Assembly (NCBI GenBank): GCA_024693045.1
Contig: JAILLQ010000022.1
Span: 1-50,715, forward strand
Direction: 5' to 3'
DNA from: Treponema sp.
Lineage (GTDB): Bacteria; Spirochaetota; Spirochaetia; Treponematales; Treponemataceae
DNA length: 50,715 nt
The notes under the pieces were generated by a model. It saw only the letters and a program-made list of their open reading frames with translations, was not told where the DNA came from and did no database searches. The translations under genes and the position numbers were made by a program. Positions 37,460-46,402 of this stretch are shown piece by piece. The number at the start of each line of letters is the position of its first letter. The stretch's first letter is position 1.

Positions 37460-37555
37460 AGCTTGTAAATAAGCTGATAAACTCTCTCCGATGTCCGTGA
37501 AAACCGGACAACGTAGGCTCTGGATCTGTTAGGTTCGGAGCCTACGTTTTTTTTT
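37460..37555 (+). ncRNA. Candidate small structured RNA, class unknown
   Basis: About 96 nt from the predicted start to a T-run. It holds three stems: AGCTT/AAGCT (37460-37475), TGTCCG/CGGACA with loop TGAAAAC (37492-37510), and a 17-bp stem with three G-U pairs and loop TGTTA (37510-37548) followed by nine T. The last is a strong intrinsic terminator. The next plus-strand gene is nearly 1 kb away past an opposite gene, so this is not a leader of it. It lacks the SRP RNA tip motif and is too short for 6S RNA. No known class was recognised. Confidence 0.55.
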
Positions 37556-37566
37556 AAAACAAAAGT

Positions 37567-37602
37567 ATAAAAAAAATCCAGGCAAAAAAAATCACCTGGA
37601 TT
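37567..37602 (-). terminator. Terminator of the uridine phosphorylase gene
   Basis: Stem AATCCAGG/CCTGGATT (37575-37582 and 37595-37602), followed on the minus strand by eight T. Confidence 0.85.
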
Positions 37603-37636
37603 CTAGAAAAGAAACAATTTCTTCTATATTAATAAC

Positions 37637-38416
37637 TTATTTATTCTTATCCTGTAAAATCAATTTCTTAAGAGCTTCTACGGCAACTTTGATTGCAATA
37701 TCTGTATCGTGAGCCTGTTTATTTGCAAGTCCTTTTTTTGCCCTTTCCTGGTTTGCTACAACCAAAAAGCAGGAACCTACCCTTACCCGCAAAAAAAGAC
37801 CGGCAATAAATAAAGCAGCGGATTCCATTTCAGAAGCAAGACAACCCATTCTTAACCAGGCCTGCCACTTGTTTTCAAGTTCATAGCTTACCGGCATAAC
37901 TTCTGGTTCGTGCTGGCCAAAAAATGAATCCTTGCACTGCACTACTCCAACATGATTTGGCACATTTAATTCTTTGGCAGAATTCATAAGGGCGTTTACA
38001 ACATTTATATCTGCAACCGCAGGATATTCAATCGGAGCAAATTCACGACTTGTTCCTTCCATGCGAACAGCTCCAGTAGCAATTACTACATCACCGCCAA
38101 GAACTTCTTCCTGCATTCCACCACAGGTACCAATTCGGATAAAAGTGTGGGCGCCACATTTAGAAAGCTCTTCAATCGCAATTGAAGCAGAAGGGCCTCC
38201 GATTCCCGTAGAAGTAACACTAACCTTTTCACCGGCAAGAGTTCCTGTATAAGTAACATACTCGCGAACATCGGCAACAAGTTTTGCGTCTTCAAAATAG
38301 GCGGCAATTTTTGCACAGCGTTTTGGATCCCCAGGCATAATTACATATTTTCCAATATCGTTTGGTCCTACTCCAGTATGGTACTGTTTTCCAGAACCTT
38401 CAGTATAATCAATCAT
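37637..38416 (-). CDS. udp: Uridine phosphorylase
   Basis: 259 residues, normal length for the PNP/UDP family 1. [17 protein letters not shown] carries the phosphate-binding GD-R motif, [16 protein letters not shown] is the family signature, RIGTCGGMQ follows, and MESAALF (EMESA) is the ribose-binding site. It splits uridine with phosphate to uracil and ribose-1-phosphate in the cytoplasm. Other nucleoside phosphorylases of the family are possible, but the overall pattern fits uridine best. It stands alone with its own terminator. Confidence 0.88.
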   Translation of the reverse strand: MIDYTEGSGKQYHTGVGPNDIGKYVIMPGDPKRCAKIAAYFEDAKLVADVREYVTYTGTLAGEKVSVTSTGIGGPSASIAIEELSKCGAHTFIRIGTCGGMQEEVLGGDVVIATGAVRMEGTSREFAPIEYPAVADINVVNALMNSAKELNVPNHVGVVQCKDSFFGQHEPEVMPVSYELENKWQAWLRMGCLASEMESAALFIAGLFLRVRVGSCFLVVANQERAKKGLANKQAHDTDIAIKVAVEALKKLILQDKNK

Positions 38417-38511
38417 TGTGTCCCCCTTAAAAAATCATATTAATTATAAATCATAATTTGTTAAGAGCAAAGAAAGTTGTCATATATTGAAAATCAGCGT
38501 AAAATTAGAAC

Positions 38512-39954
38512 ATGAAAAAGATTATTATTTTATTTATCGCTATTATTTCGACTTTATTTTTTGGCTGTGCAACGGAAGAAGATGAAACAAACCTTCTTGT
38601 AGAATCTGTCAGCAAAAAGGCAATTCTTTCGGCACTCTGCCCTTCTTACCATTCAGGAATCATGCACTCTGTAGGTTATATATATTCCGTGGATTTTAAT
38701 TACACGGATTCTGATTTTTTTACTCGGGATGACACTGTCTATTACAAAGACTTTGCAAAATTTGCCATTTGTCTTGCTACCGATGTATATGATTCTTCTT
38801 TGCTGGAACTGGTAAACAAAAAAAGCCCTTCTTCTTATGATGACAATACAAACTTGCACCAGGTATTAGGCTTTTCTGACGCAACAGATTATACTCTTTC
38901 TGGAAGTGACTACACAGAAGATAAGTGTGACCTGACAGAATTTGTAATTTCTCACAAAAATGTAACTTATAATCAAGAAAACTATGAAATTTTCTTACTG
39001 GCAGTTCAGGGAACGAACTCAACAGCTGAACAATGGCTAAGCAATTTTGATACAGGAAGCGATTCTTCTAATTATTACACAAAAACTGGCTCTCATTCAG
39101 CATGGACAGATAAAAAAGCTCACAAGGGTTTTAGCGTAGCAGCAGAAAGAGTAAACACAATCGTTCAGCAATACATTACAGATAAATGCACAAGTGGCGC
39201 AAAAAAGATTATCTTCCTTACAGGCCATTCAAGAGGAGCTGCTATCGTTAATCTTTTGGGCGCAAAATACGAATCTTCCGGCTCTTTTGAAAAGACTTTC
39301 ACCTACTCTTTTGCTACTCCTCGCACAACAACGGATACCAGCACAACTTGCAAAACAGTTTTTAACATCTTGAACAAGGATGACGCTATTGTGACTATGC
39401 CAAGTGCAGCATGGGGATTCACCCGTTACGGTACTGACAAAGCATTATCGGTAGAAGCAGATTCAAACCTTTTGCTCAGATGGTATTATCTTCTTTCAAA
39501 AGATCGCGCAGAGTCAATTGGTTTTTATGAATCTGCAGGAGCAAACGACCCCTCTTTTGAAAACTCATTTGCAAAAATCGCTTCCAGTCGCTCGGCTTTT
39601 TACGATATAACCAGCAGCTCAGAAGATTATTTTGAAATGTCTTTTAGCAGCAATGAAAATGCACAGAACTTTTTGACACAATTGACCAATGAAGGTCTTA
39701 CGGTTTACGCAAACCTTAGCATAACTGCTTCAGGCGAAAACTACATTTTAAAAGGACAAATCTGCCCAGCCTTCTTTATGCAGCTTCTTTCTGGAATTGC
39801 TGTTGGCAAAAACCTTTACACAACATGCTTGAACGGTATTAAGACCGAAAAATATGTAAATGTAGCAAGCAAAATGATTGGTGCTGCAGCCTACGGCGGC
39901 TTTGAAAAATCCCACCTGCAGGGAACCTACTACATGCTTGCCGAACAAATGTAA
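38512..39954 (+). CDS. Class 3 lipase-like lipoprotein
   Basis: 480 residues. Lipobox STLFFGCATE puts Cys near residue 19. The lipase core is visible: oxyanion segment FLLAVQGTNS, nucleophile elbow FLTGHSRGAAIVNLLG (GxSxG), and FNILNKDDAIVTMP supplying the acid. A catalytic His may lie in the C-terminal EKSHLQGTYYMLA, though this is less certain. It is probably an envelope-anchored esterase or lipase; substrate unknown. Confidence 0.82.
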   Translation: MKKIIILFIAIISTLFFGCATEEDETNLLVESVSKKAILSALCPSYHSGIMHSVGYIYSVDFNYTDSDFFTRDDTVYYKDFAKFAICLATDVYDSSLLELVNKKSPSSYDDNTNLHQVLGFSDATDYTLSGSDYTEDKCDLTEFVISHKNVTYNQENYEIFLLAVQGTNSTAEQWLSNFDTGSDSSNYYTKTGSHSAWTDKKAHKGFSVAAERVNTIVQQYITDKCTSGAKKIIFLTGHSRGAAIVNLLGAKYESSGSFEKTFTYSFATPRTTTDTSTTCKTVFNILNKDDAIVTMPSAAWGFTRYGTDKALSVEADSNLLLRWYYLLSKDRAESIGFYESAGANDPSFENSFAKIASSRSAFYDITSSSEDYFEMSFSSNENAQNFLTQLTNEGLTVYANLSITASGENYILKGQICPAFFMQLLSGIAVGKNLYTTCLNGIKTEKYVNVASKMIGAAAYGGFEKSHLQGTYYMLAEQM

Positions 39955-39962
39955 TATAAAAA

Positions 39963-40002
39963 AAAGCCCGCCGTTTTTGATAAAATCAAATCGACGGGCT
40001 TT
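39963..40002. terminator. Terminator between convergent lipase and metY genes
   Basis: Eleven-base arms with one mismatch (AAAGCCCGCCG at 39963-39973, CGACGGGCTTT at 39992-40002). The minus strand continues with a long T-run, so it chiefly ends the metY transcript. Confidence 0.85.
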
Positions 40003-40023
40003 GTGCTTTATAATTTCTTACAA

Positions 40024-41298
40024 TTACAATGTTTCAAGTGCATTTTTAATATCAGCAAGCAAATCGTTGATATTTTCGATACCACAAGAGAAACGAATCA
40101 TTTCTGCTGGAATTCCAGCTGCCTTCAATTCTTCGTCTGTAAGCTGGCGGTGTGTTGCACTAGCTGGGTGAAGACAACATGTTCTTGCATCAGCAACATG
40201 AGTAGCAATCATACCAAGCTTTAATGCAGCCATGAATTTTTCTGCGGCTTCGCGACCACCTTTCAAACCAAAGCTAACAACACCACAAGTTCCTTTTGGA
40301 AGATACTTCTGAGCTCTTTCGTAGTATTTGTTTCCAGGAAGTCCAGGATAATTTACCCATGCAACCTTATCGTTTTTAGAAAGGAATTCAGCAACAGCCT
40401 GACCGTTTGCACAGTGGCGGGCAATACGCAATGGAAGTGATTCAAGTCCAAGGTTCAAAAGGAAAGCGTTCATTGGCGACTGGATTGAACCGAAGTCGCG
40501 CATAAGCTGAGCAGTTGCCTTTGTGATAAATGCACCTTCTTTGCCGAATTTTTCTGCATAAACGATTCCATGGTAACTTGCATCAGGAGTACAAAGTCCA
40601 GGGAATTTATCTGCATGAGCCATCCAGTCGAATTTACCAGAGTCAACGATTACACCACCAACACCACAGTCATGACCGTCCATGTACTTTGTTGTTGAAT
40701 GAATTACGATATCTGCACCGAATTCAAATGGGCGGCAGTTTACAGGAGTTGCAAAAGTGTTATCAACGATAAGAGGCACACCGTGTTTGTGAGCTGCATT
40801 AGCAAAGCGTTCAATATCGAATACAATCAATGAAGGGTTAGAAATTGTTTCACCGAATACACATTTTGTATTTGGTTTGAAAGCAGCTTCAAGTTCTGCA
40901 TCAGAAGCATCAGGATCAACAAAAGTAAAATCGATACCCATTTTTCTCATTGTTACATTGAAAAGGTTGAAAGTTCCACCGTAGATAGAAGCACTTACAA
41001 CAACATGGTCACCTTCTGTAGCAAGATTAAAAACAGAGAAGAAAGAAGCAGCCTGACCAGAACTAGTAAGCATAGCAGCAGAACCACCTTCCATAGCAGC
41101 AATCTTAGCAGCAACCATGTCGTTAGTAGGATTCTGCAAACGAGTATAGAAATAACCACTAGCTTCAAGGTCAAAAAGTTTTGCCATATCAGCACTTGTG
41201 TCATATTTAAAAGTTGTACTCTGAATAATAGGAATCATTCGTGATTCGCCGTTTTTTGGCTGGTAACCAGCATGTATACATTTTGTCTCGATTTCCAT
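40024..41298 (-). CDS. metY: O-acetylhomoserine sulfhydrylase (MetY-type)
   Basis: 424 residues, a PLP enzyme of the Cys/Met metabolism family. Markers are ETKCIHAGYQP, YFYTRLQNPTNDM, SSGQAASFF, VDNTFATPVNCRPFEFGADI and the PLP-lysine segment VIHSTTKYMDGHD. The length above 400 and the LQNPT form favour O-acetylhomoserine sulfhydrylase over cystathionine gamma-synthase or beta-lyase. It forms homocysteine from O-acetylhomoserine and sulphide. GGAG precedes the ATG. No SAM-type riboswitch is visible upstream. Confidence 0.9.
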   Translation of the reverse strand: MEIETKCIHAGYQPKNGESRMIPIIQSTTFKYDTSADMAKLFDLEASGYFYTRLQNPTNDMVAAKIAAMEGGSAAMLTSSGQAASFFSVFNLATEGDHVVVSASIYGGTFNLFNVTMRKMGIDFTFVDPDASDAELEAAFKPNTKCVFGETISNPSLIVFDIERFANAAHKHGVPLIVDNTFATPVNCRPFEFGADIVIHSTTKYMDGHDCGVGGVIVDSGKFDWMAHADKFPGLCTPDASYHGIVYAEKFGKEGAFITKATAQLMRDFGSIQSPMNAFLLNLGLESLPLRIARHCANGQAVAEFLSKNDKVAWVNYPGLPGNKYYERAQKYLPKGTCGVVSFGLKGGREAAEKFMAALKLGMIATHVADARTCCLHPASATHRQLTDEELKAAGIPAEMIRFSCGIENINDLLADIKNALETL

Positions 41299-41413
41299 AA
41301 TTTACTCCATTGGACCGAATTGTTATTTTTCTAGAGTCTAATATCTTAGCGAAGCAAATTCAATAAATTTGAATATACTATTTTAGTATGGTGAGCTATA
41401 GGTTTTATCTATA

Positions 41414-41496
41414 AGAGAAAAAGGGGCATTTCGAGAGCCTCAATGCCCCATGCCGAAACGGTGGTTGAGTTTGTGGCCCCTGAGTTTAGTCGAGGG
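41414..41496 (-). repeat. REP-like palindromes; the first doubles as a terminator
   Basis: Three related short palindromic units lie in tandem. The first is GGGGCATT/AATGCCCC with loop TCGAGAGCCTC (41423-41449), which on the minus strand is followed by TTTTT and would end the operon to its right. The second is around GGTGGTTGAGTTTGTGG (41460-41476). The third is CCCTGAGTTTAGTCGAGGG (41478-41496). Their cores resemble the TTCGAC-x-x-GCTCA palindromes scattered in many bacterial genomes. Confidence 0.5.
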
Positions 41497-41529
41497 ACCT
41501 GTTAAAGTGGTTACCACCGCACGAACAAA

Positions 41530-43086
41530 CTAGAATCGCTCTGCTTTGCCGAGTTTGAGTACCGGCAATGGATTTGCAAACGACGGTCTAGATTCTTCTA
41601 TTTCAATCGAACGGTTTGCTAAATTACCGCTGGTGCCAGAAGTCGAAGATGTTCCTGAGGTCGAATAAGTATCCTTATAGGAACTTTCGTTCGAATATCC
41701 AGAAACAACATACACGTTAGTAACAATAGGATTGTCATTTTTGTCAGTTCCAGAGATATAATCCTGGTGACCTTCGCGGACAAATGCCTTGTGAGTTGGA
41801 TAATCCGAAGTTGAATCACTTATAACATGCGTGTAAAGATATTCATAATAGTCTGTCGAAGAAACTGACCCGTCTTTGTTTGTTAGTGGTTCATATTCAA
41901 AAACACGATAATAGTTCGTCTTCAATTCTGAATTGAGCCAGGTCAGTCTTGTAACATAAGGTTTATTGCCATAAATTCTGAAGTCTTTGATAACTGTGGT
42001 GCATCGGTCTCCAGTAACAAAAGTGCTTGGATCTTCAATATTGATAGGTACAGAAATATCTGCATTTTTCAATTCCCAGCAAATCTGTTCAGTATAAGAT
42101 TCAGTACAAACATTAGGATTCCACAAGAAATCGTAGCGATAATAATTAGTTTCATCAAAATTATAACCTTCTATAGAATCTTTATTTTGTGAATAAATAC
42201 GCTGGAAACTATTAGTCATAACAGCTTCGAAATCATAAGGATTTCCGGAACTTGATTTTTTATATGTTACGCACTTTTCCTGTACAACCGGAAAATCAAC
42301 CGGTGCCTGGTCTACTCCGTTATAGTTTTTGAATACAATTTTCCCAGATGTCAGCAGACTAGAATCGATTGCAACTCCTTTTTTTGCAGTTTCATCCCAC
42401 TTAAGATTGAAAGGAAGATAATTGTTTGTTACTTCAACAATCAAGGCGCCTGTTCCACTAGGAGTAAAATAATCTGTTGTAGTCAAAGTATCAATTTCAT
42501 TATCCTTGGAAGGCATGTATATACATCTGCAGGTTGATTTTGTAAGCTCTGTATCTTCAAAGCTTTCGTAGTAAGCAAGAGTTACCGCCCCTGTATATGC
42601 ATCGGCTTCTGCCTTTGTCTTTGGAGAATCAAACGTGTACTCTTTCAAAGTTTTTACCTTATTCGTATTATCCCTGATGTAAACACCTTTTGCGATGACA
42701 CATGGATTCGACTCTGTTACGCCAATAGAAAAAGTATTATAAAGATAATAAGTCGCCTTGTAATAATCGGCTGTATTGTTACTATCCTCATAAACAACTT
42801 CATCATAATCTAGATTGTAATCTCCAGTAAAACACATCTTTTCAATTATGTTTTCAATATCAGTACTAAATTCAGTATCCTGTTTTAGTTCATAAACATC
42901 ATTATACTGCAGACTTAAGTGATTATGGCTTGTTTCTACATAAGAGGTTGTATCCCCAGAACCGGAAGAACCTGCACCTTTAGCTGCAAGCAGAAGCTTT
43001 GTATTATCATCATTAGTACCGTTGTTACAAGCAGCAAGCGAGATGCCGCAAAGTAGAGCAACAGCAGTGGTTATATATTTATTCAT
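41530..43086 (-). CDS. Predicted lipoprotein, family unknown
   Basis: 518 residues. Lipobox SLAACNNG puts Cys near residue 20, followed by a Gly/Ser-rich linker and a long Tyr/Asp/Asn-rich beta-type region with several Cys. A Ser/Thr/Gly low-complexity stretch (about 475-490) lies near the end. It is the last gene of a three-gene operon, all exported. I do not recognise the family. Confidence 0.65.
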   Translation of the reverse strand: MNKYITTAVALLCGISLAACNNGTNDDNTKLLLAAKGAGSSGSGDTTSYVETSHNHLSLQYNDVYELKQDTEFSTDIENIIEKMCFTGDYNLDYDEVVYEDSNNTADYYKATYYLYNTFSIGVTESNPCVIAKGVYIRDNTNKVKTLKEYTFDSPKTKAEADAYTGAVTLAYYESFEDTELTKSTCRCIYMPSKDNEIDTLTTTDYFTPSGTGALIVEVTNNYLPFNLKWDETAKKGVAIDSSLLTSGKIVFKNYNGVDQAPVDFPVVQEKCVTYKKSSSGNPYDFEAVMTNSFQRIYSQNKDSIEGYNFDETNYYRYDFLWNPNVCTESYTEQICWELKNADISVPINIEDPSTFVTGDRCTTVIKDFRIYGNKPYVTRLTWLNSELKTNYYRVFEYEPLTNKDGSVSSTDYYEYLYTHVISDSTSDYPTHKAFVREGHQDYISGTDKNDNPIVTNVYVVSGYSNESSYKDTYSTSGTSSTSGTSGNLANRSIEIEESRPSFANPLPVLKLGKAERF

Positions 43087-43103
43087 AGCAATCTCTCCGT
43101 AAC

Positions 43104-44552
43104 CTAATTATTTACTTTTTCTATTTTGTTCCAATCTTTTGGAAGCTCAAACAATGGACTTGATTTCCAGGTGTAGAAATCTGTAGAGATAAGCCCCTTA
43201 ATCAAACTGCCCGAAACATTGGCCTTTACGTAAAGCTGGAATTTTGTGTCTTTTAAAGCTTCTTCAAGAGTCTTAGACTCATAAACAGAACCCATATAAT
43301 AACCACTGTCAGTAGCAGCAATAGTGTTATATGGATCATTATAAGAAACTACAGAGAATACTGGCATCGTAAGTTTTGCTTCAGGTCCGAATTTTGCCTG
43401 AATGGCCGCAAGATCAAACCCTGCAATACCTACAGCAATTTTTGGTCCAATAAAGAATCCGGCTGTACCGATAATAGAACCATCAAAGGATGTTCCGGTA
43501 CTTACTATATTCTGATAAACATTCTTACGGAAATTATGAGGGATAGCAAGGATGTATTCTCCATCAAGATCACAGTTTGCACTACAAGAATAAAGAATGT
43601 GAATATAGTTCTGGTAGGTTACTCCCGCCATAAGAGTCACTTCCGGCCACAGATAAAGACCGGCATAAAGAACTTCAGTAGGTGTCTTAGCAAGCATTAT
43701 TTCACAACTCTTTTTACCAACCACATCAACCCGGACTCCCAAACCGGTGTAAACATCCATAACAACGCCAATAGATGCACTACCCTGATGATACCAGTTT
43801 TCTTTTGTCCAATAAGCCTTTTTATAAATGTTATAAGTCTTTTTGCGGGTAATAACAGTTGTATATGGCAAATCAACAGTAGGTGTGATTTTAAACTGAT
43901 TTGCCCTATAAGGAACTTCAGCCCTGATTACGAGTGAAGAACCGGAAGTATCTTTACAATTTCCTGAATTCTTAGCCTTATCAATATCTTCCTGCGAAGC
44001 ATTCAAGGCTTTTTTCATGCCAGCAATAGGATCTTTTGAAGGATCCAGCGGAATTGAAACCTGAATACTAGGTGTCATTTGGCGCTTATCTTCAGGAATA
44101 GCTTTACCCAGCATTCCTCCGGCTGAAGCTGAACCAATACCACGACTTCCTGTTTCTTCAATCAATTCTGTATGAGCGTCTGTACCCATGATTTCCCAGT
44201 CTGATGTTTCTACTTCTACATCCTGTCGAGGGATGCTGACCATTTCCATAAACGAGCGAACATTGCCCGGCATAGACGAATTAATTGTAAGGTTACCATC
44301 GCTGTCTACAACAATGCTGTCTACAACCTGGATAATCCCGTCTTCATCGATGAACAAATCGCCCACCTGCAGATCCAGAACGGTAGGAACTATAGCACGG
44401 CCGTCCATAAATACTTCTTCAATACCGTCTGCCGAAAAGTCGAACACTTCCGGCTTGTAATCATAAACACAGTCTCTAAGATGAGTATCTGCAAATGTAC
44501 CCACTGGAATAAGAGCCAATGCGGCACATAAAAATTTCTTTATATTTTTCAT
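43104..44552 (-). CDS. Exported protein, family unknown
   Basis: 482 residues. The signal peptide FLCAALALIPVGTFAD has an AxA-like cleavage region. Residues about 35-105 form an acidic domain rich in Asp and Val strands (DLQVGDLFIDEDGIIQVVDSI). The later part has regular beta strands (VTYQNYIHILYSC, IIGTAGFFIGPKIAVGIAGF) that may build a barrel or large sandwich. Middle gene of the operon, two bases after the upstream stop. Function unknown. Confidence 0.65.
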   Translation of the reverse strand: MKNIKKFLCAALALIPVGTFADTHLRDCVYDYKPEVFDFSADGIEEVFMDGRAIVPTVLDLQVGDLFIDEDGIIQVVDSIVVDSDGNLTINSSMPGNVRSFMEMVSIPRQDVEVETSDWEIMGTDAHTELIEETGSRGIGSASAGGMLGKAIPEDKRQMTPSIQVSIPLDPSKDPIAGMKKALNASQEDIDKAKNSGNCKDTSGSSLVIRAEVPYRANQFKITPTVDLPYTTVITRKKTYNIYKKAYWTKENWYHQGSASIGVVMDVYTGLGVRVDVVGKKSCEIMLAKTPTEVLYAGLYLWPEVTLMAGVTYQNYIHILYSCSANCDLDGEYILAIPHNFRKNVYQNIVSTGTSFDGSIIGTAGFFIGPKIAVGIAGFDLAAIQAKFGPEAKLTMPVFSVVSYNDPYNTIAATDSGYYMGSVYESKTLEEALKDTKFQLYVKANVSGSLIKGLISTDFYTWKSSPLFELPKDWNKIEKVNN

Positions 44553-44554
44553 TG

Positions 44555-45121
44555 TTACTCTCCTGTAGCAGATTTCATTTTGATATTACCATAGCTGTCT
44601 TTCTGAATTACAGCAACGATATTGCCAGCCTCGTCACAATAATATTCGGTAGTCAAAGTTTCTTCCAAGCCTGCTGAACGAGTTGTTGCGGCAACAGATT
44701 TTGAAACTGTGCGTACCTTTACAGGAGTGTCAATAATATCTTCAGAAATAGTTGAAGCCGAGCGGGTTACGTTTTCTTCTTTTACTCCATACAAATAAAC
44801 TGTTTCCGGAGCATACGGTCTTTTTATATTAAGCATGCGGATGTTGTTTTCAGAATCGTAATCGTAAGAACGGGTTGTAACGAGCCCTGTTTCTTTATCA
44901 AGTGAACTTGAAGAAATGATTTTATTTTTTGAATTATCGAACTTTGCAACATTTGTTCCGTGAGATGTGTTAAACGTTACCGTTGTAACACCCGTGTTTT
45001 TGGCAGCGATAACAGCCATTGCATTTTTTGTCTGATTGTTTACATCGTCGTTACAGCCTGTAAACACAAACAAAAAGGCAAGACCCAAAATGGGTAATAA
45101 TTTAAAATAAAGCTTTTTCAT
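44555..45121 (-). CDS. Predicted small lipoprotein
   Basis: 188 residues. Lipobox FVFTGCNDD puts Cys near residue 22. The mature part has YD-type strands (RSYDYDSENNIRMLNI, YYCDEAGNIVAVIQKDSYGNI) like fragments of RHS/YD repeats. ATG 45121 is chosen over TTG 45124 because GGAG lies at a suitable distance. It is the first gene of the three-gene exported operon. Confidence 0.65.
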   Translation of the reverse strand: MKKLYFKLLPILGLAFLFVFTGCNDDVNNQTKNAMAVIAAKNTGVTTVTFNTSHGTNVAKFDNSKNKIISSSSLDKETGLVTTRSYDYDSENNIRMLNIKRPYAPETVYLYGVKEENVTRSASTISEDIIDTPVKVRTVSKSVAATTRSAGLEETLTTEYYCDEAGNIVAVIQKDSYGNIKMKSATGE

Positions 45122-45145
45122 CAAAAACTCTCCTTAATTATATTA

Positions 45146-45346
45146 ATATCGAGTTTATAGATTCTTCATCAAAATTGGCTTCCAGTCGCATAGCGACGAT
45201 GTAAAATCGTGCACTAGTGCACTACACGCTGTTTGTGGTAAGGGAACCTATAAACTGTCGCTATGCGACATCCACAAACAGAGTGTTTTTCCTCATCGCT
45301 CCGCTCCTTCTCGCCAATTTTACTTAACCAGTTAATAACTCGATAT
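45146..45346. repeat. Nested inverted-repeat element, MITE-like
   Basis: About 200 bp with several matched arms: ATATCGAGTT/AACTCGATAT (45146-45155, 45337-45346), AAAATTGGC/GCCAATTTT (45171-45179, 45313-45321), GTCGCATAGCGAC/GTCGCTATGCGAC (45185-45197, 45257-45269) and CTGTTTGTGG/CCACAAACAG (45229-45238, 45272-45281). A 14-bp palindrome GTGCACTAGTGCAC lies inside. The arms are not all nested, so more than one fold is possible. No coding frame is present. Position between two divergent genes fits a small non-coding mobile or regulatory element. Confidence 0.5.
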
Positions 45347-45415
45347 CACTGTAATTATAAATCAAAATACAAAAAATACATCATTTTTTAACAAATTCGG
45401 ATATACTTTTATTGT

Positions 45416-46402
45416 ATGAAAAAACTGTTTCTGCTCTTATTTGTTCTTTTTTTTCCGTTTGAAATTATTAATCTTCTCTATAAAAATGCAGAATACTTCT
45501 TTGGGGATAACGATGTTTCACGCTTCAAAAATGTTCCCTACGACATTCAGATTGCGAATTCCGGCAATTCGCTTGGAGAACAGATGGATTATTCAAATCA
45601 CCCGGAATTAAACGCGTTTAAGTTTTCCCTGCTGATGCAGCCGATTAATTATGATTTTCACATCCTTGAACAATACATTGATCATTTTGCAAAAGACAGC
45701 ATTTTTGTAATCGTGCTTTCCTATGGCGAAGTGGACGGTATTCTGAACGGCGACATTTTTAAATTGATTAAGGGGCGTTATTACCAGTTCCTAAAAAGTA
45801 ATTATATAGAAGAATATTCAATTTTTGACAAAATACGCTATTGCGCAATTCCTGTGGTCTATTCGGAATTTCCATTTTTTAAGATAAAACAACGATTTTT
45901 GTCTGAGTCGGAAAATATGGCAGATGAAAAATCTGCGGGTATAAAAAAAACACAGAGCTTCAGTTTTCTTGAAAAGCGTTTTGAACAGGAAAATTTCATT
46001 CATGCTTTTAATACAACTTACCCACGGCAAAAACAAAGTGGTATCGAATACAACAAAAATTACGTTCTGAAAATGGTGCAACTTTGCAACGAACACAACA
46101 TTCATCCGATTGTAGTCACGCCTCCCCTTCCTGGAAGATCTGTAGAGATTTTAAAAAAATCGGATTATTTTGATGCTTTTGAAATTTTGAAGAGCACCGT
46201 TCTGGAAGAATGCAAAAAACGCGAAATGGAAATAAACTGGCTGGATTTTAACAGGTCGGAAGAATATACAAGTCACGAAGAATGGTTCAAAGATCCTGTT
46301 CATCTTAAAGATGAATATTGTGCGGAGTACACTGATAAAATAATTTCCGCCGTTAGAGAATTGGGATTTTTGCAGACGCAGGAGGAAGATATTGCTTTTT
46401 AA
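45416..46402 (+). CDS. DltD/SGNH-like partner of the second MBOAT
   Basis: 328 residues. It is a clear paralogue of 15660-16613: the starts FPFEIINLLYKNAEYFF and LPFEIFNLIYSYVEFNF, the VPYDIQIANSGNSLGEQMDYS block and a final DPVHLKDEYCAEYTDKI all align. The DxxH pair is kept, but the nucleophile block reads GNSL where the other copy has GSSH, so activity may differ. It has one N-terminal membrane anchor, then an outside domain. Little ribosome site is visible before ATG 45416. Its end overlaps the MBOAT start by 11 bp. Confidence 0.75.
   Translation: MKKLFLLLFVLFFPFEIINLLYKNAEYFFGDNDVSRFKNVPYDIQIANSGNSLGEQMDYSNHPELNAFKFSLLMQPINYDFHILEQYIDHFAKDSIFVIVLSYGEVDGILNGDIFKLIKGRYYQFLKSNYIEEYSIFDKIRYCAIPVVYSEFPFFKIKQRFLSESENMADEKSAGIKKTQSFSFLEKRFEQENFIHAFNTTYPRQKQSGIEYNKNYVLKMVQLCNEHNIHPIVVTPPLPGRSVEILKKSDYFDAFEILKSTVLEECKKREMEINWLDFNRSEEYTSHEEWFKDPVHLKDEYCAEYTDKIISAVRELGFLQTQEEDIAF

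Noticed and set aside
37425..37555. SRP RNA, 6S RNA or a riboswitch
   Set aside because: The SRP tip motif is absent, the length is too short for 6S RNA, and the next gene on this strand is too far away for a leader.
41299..41422. SAM-type riboswitch before metY
   Set aside because: The upstream region on the metY strand shows no leader stem set or anti-terminator pair.
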